Assembly (NCBI GenBank): GCA_018881555.1
Contig: JACAXG010000012.1
Location: 9,342,980-9,406,979, forward strand
Length of the DNA stretch: 64,000 bases
DNA from: Amblyornis subalaris
Lineage: Eukaryota > Chordata > Aves > Passeriformes > Ptilonorhynchidae
Direction of reading: 5' to 3'
Below, piece after piece: positions 63,889 to 64,000 of the stretch. How positions within the stretch are numbered: the stretch's first letter is position 1; each line of letters starts with the position of its first letter. The position numbers were made by a program, and so were the translations under genes. The notes under the pieces are model-generated. The model was not told the DNA's origin. It did not search any database and saw only the letters and a program-made list of their open reading frames with translations.

Positions 63889-64000
63889 TCTGCCCCCTGT
63901 TACTACAAAGCCAGACAAGCTCAGCTGCTAGAGAGGTCAAAAGAGAGTCTGAGTCTTGCATAGTTTGACACTTTACGTCTCAAAGCCTAGGACTGCAACT

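Noticed and set aside
1..64000. Search for CRISPR arrays, rRNA, functional tRNAs, bacterial operons or phage-like gene clusters
   Set aside because: None present; the window is vertebrate non-coding DNA with one CpG-island promoter.

Overview
This is vertebrate nuclear DNA, almost certainly from a bird. The evidence is three clear 3'-end fragments of CR1 LINEs (positions 1-345, 453-620, 8536-8883), an LTR of a type familiar from avian endogenous retroviruses (about 25693-26235), no mammalian SINEs apart from one worn MIR-like fossil (about 11110-11260), a low load of young repeats, and AT-rich non-coding sequence broken by one sharp CpG island. There is no bacterial-style gene organisation. 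No open reading frame in the window matches a protein family I recognise. Fourteen isolated single N calls are scattered through it.

Layout. 1-620: two CR1 fragments, minus strand. 621-2720: unannotated. 2721-8440: the only gene-like interval. A CpG island (about 7480-8440), with three copies of a 31-bp GC-rich repeat, contains a strong minus-strand splice donor at 8018/8017. About 5.3 kb away on the same strand is an AATAAA signal (2752-2757) followed by a GT-rich element, and between them a strong minus-strand splice acceptor at 5452-5454. I read this as a short minus-strand transcription unit of about 5.7 kb: a CpG-island first exon, perhaps an internal exon at 6461-6701, and a long, mainly untranslated last exon. 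Its coding potential is doubtful, so a lncRNA, or the 5' end of a gene continuing left of the window, are both possible. On the plus strand the island edge carries a hairpin abutting a TATAAA, then a CR1, a 134-codon ORF (9575-9979) and an AATAAA with GT-rich element (10356-10384). This is a weaker candidate unit that would be divergent from the first.

10385-64000: a gene-poor tract holding ancient repeat fossils, two LTRs (one a 313-bp solo LTR with matching 6-bp target duplication at 37058-37382), microsatellites, many short perfect inverted repeats, a tRNA-like fossil beside a 17-bp perfect hairpin (28539-28675), a cluster of SOX/TCF- and Onecut-like motifs (54018-54085), one isolated minus-strand exon candidate (60119-60248), and a recent 64-bp tandem duplication in which one copy carries a palindromic E-box (63761-63888).

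I did not find a coherent undescribed biological system. The items most worth testing are the minus-strand CpG-island transcript, the solo LTR, the tRNA-like/hairpin pair, the enhancer-like motif cluster and the E-box duplication.
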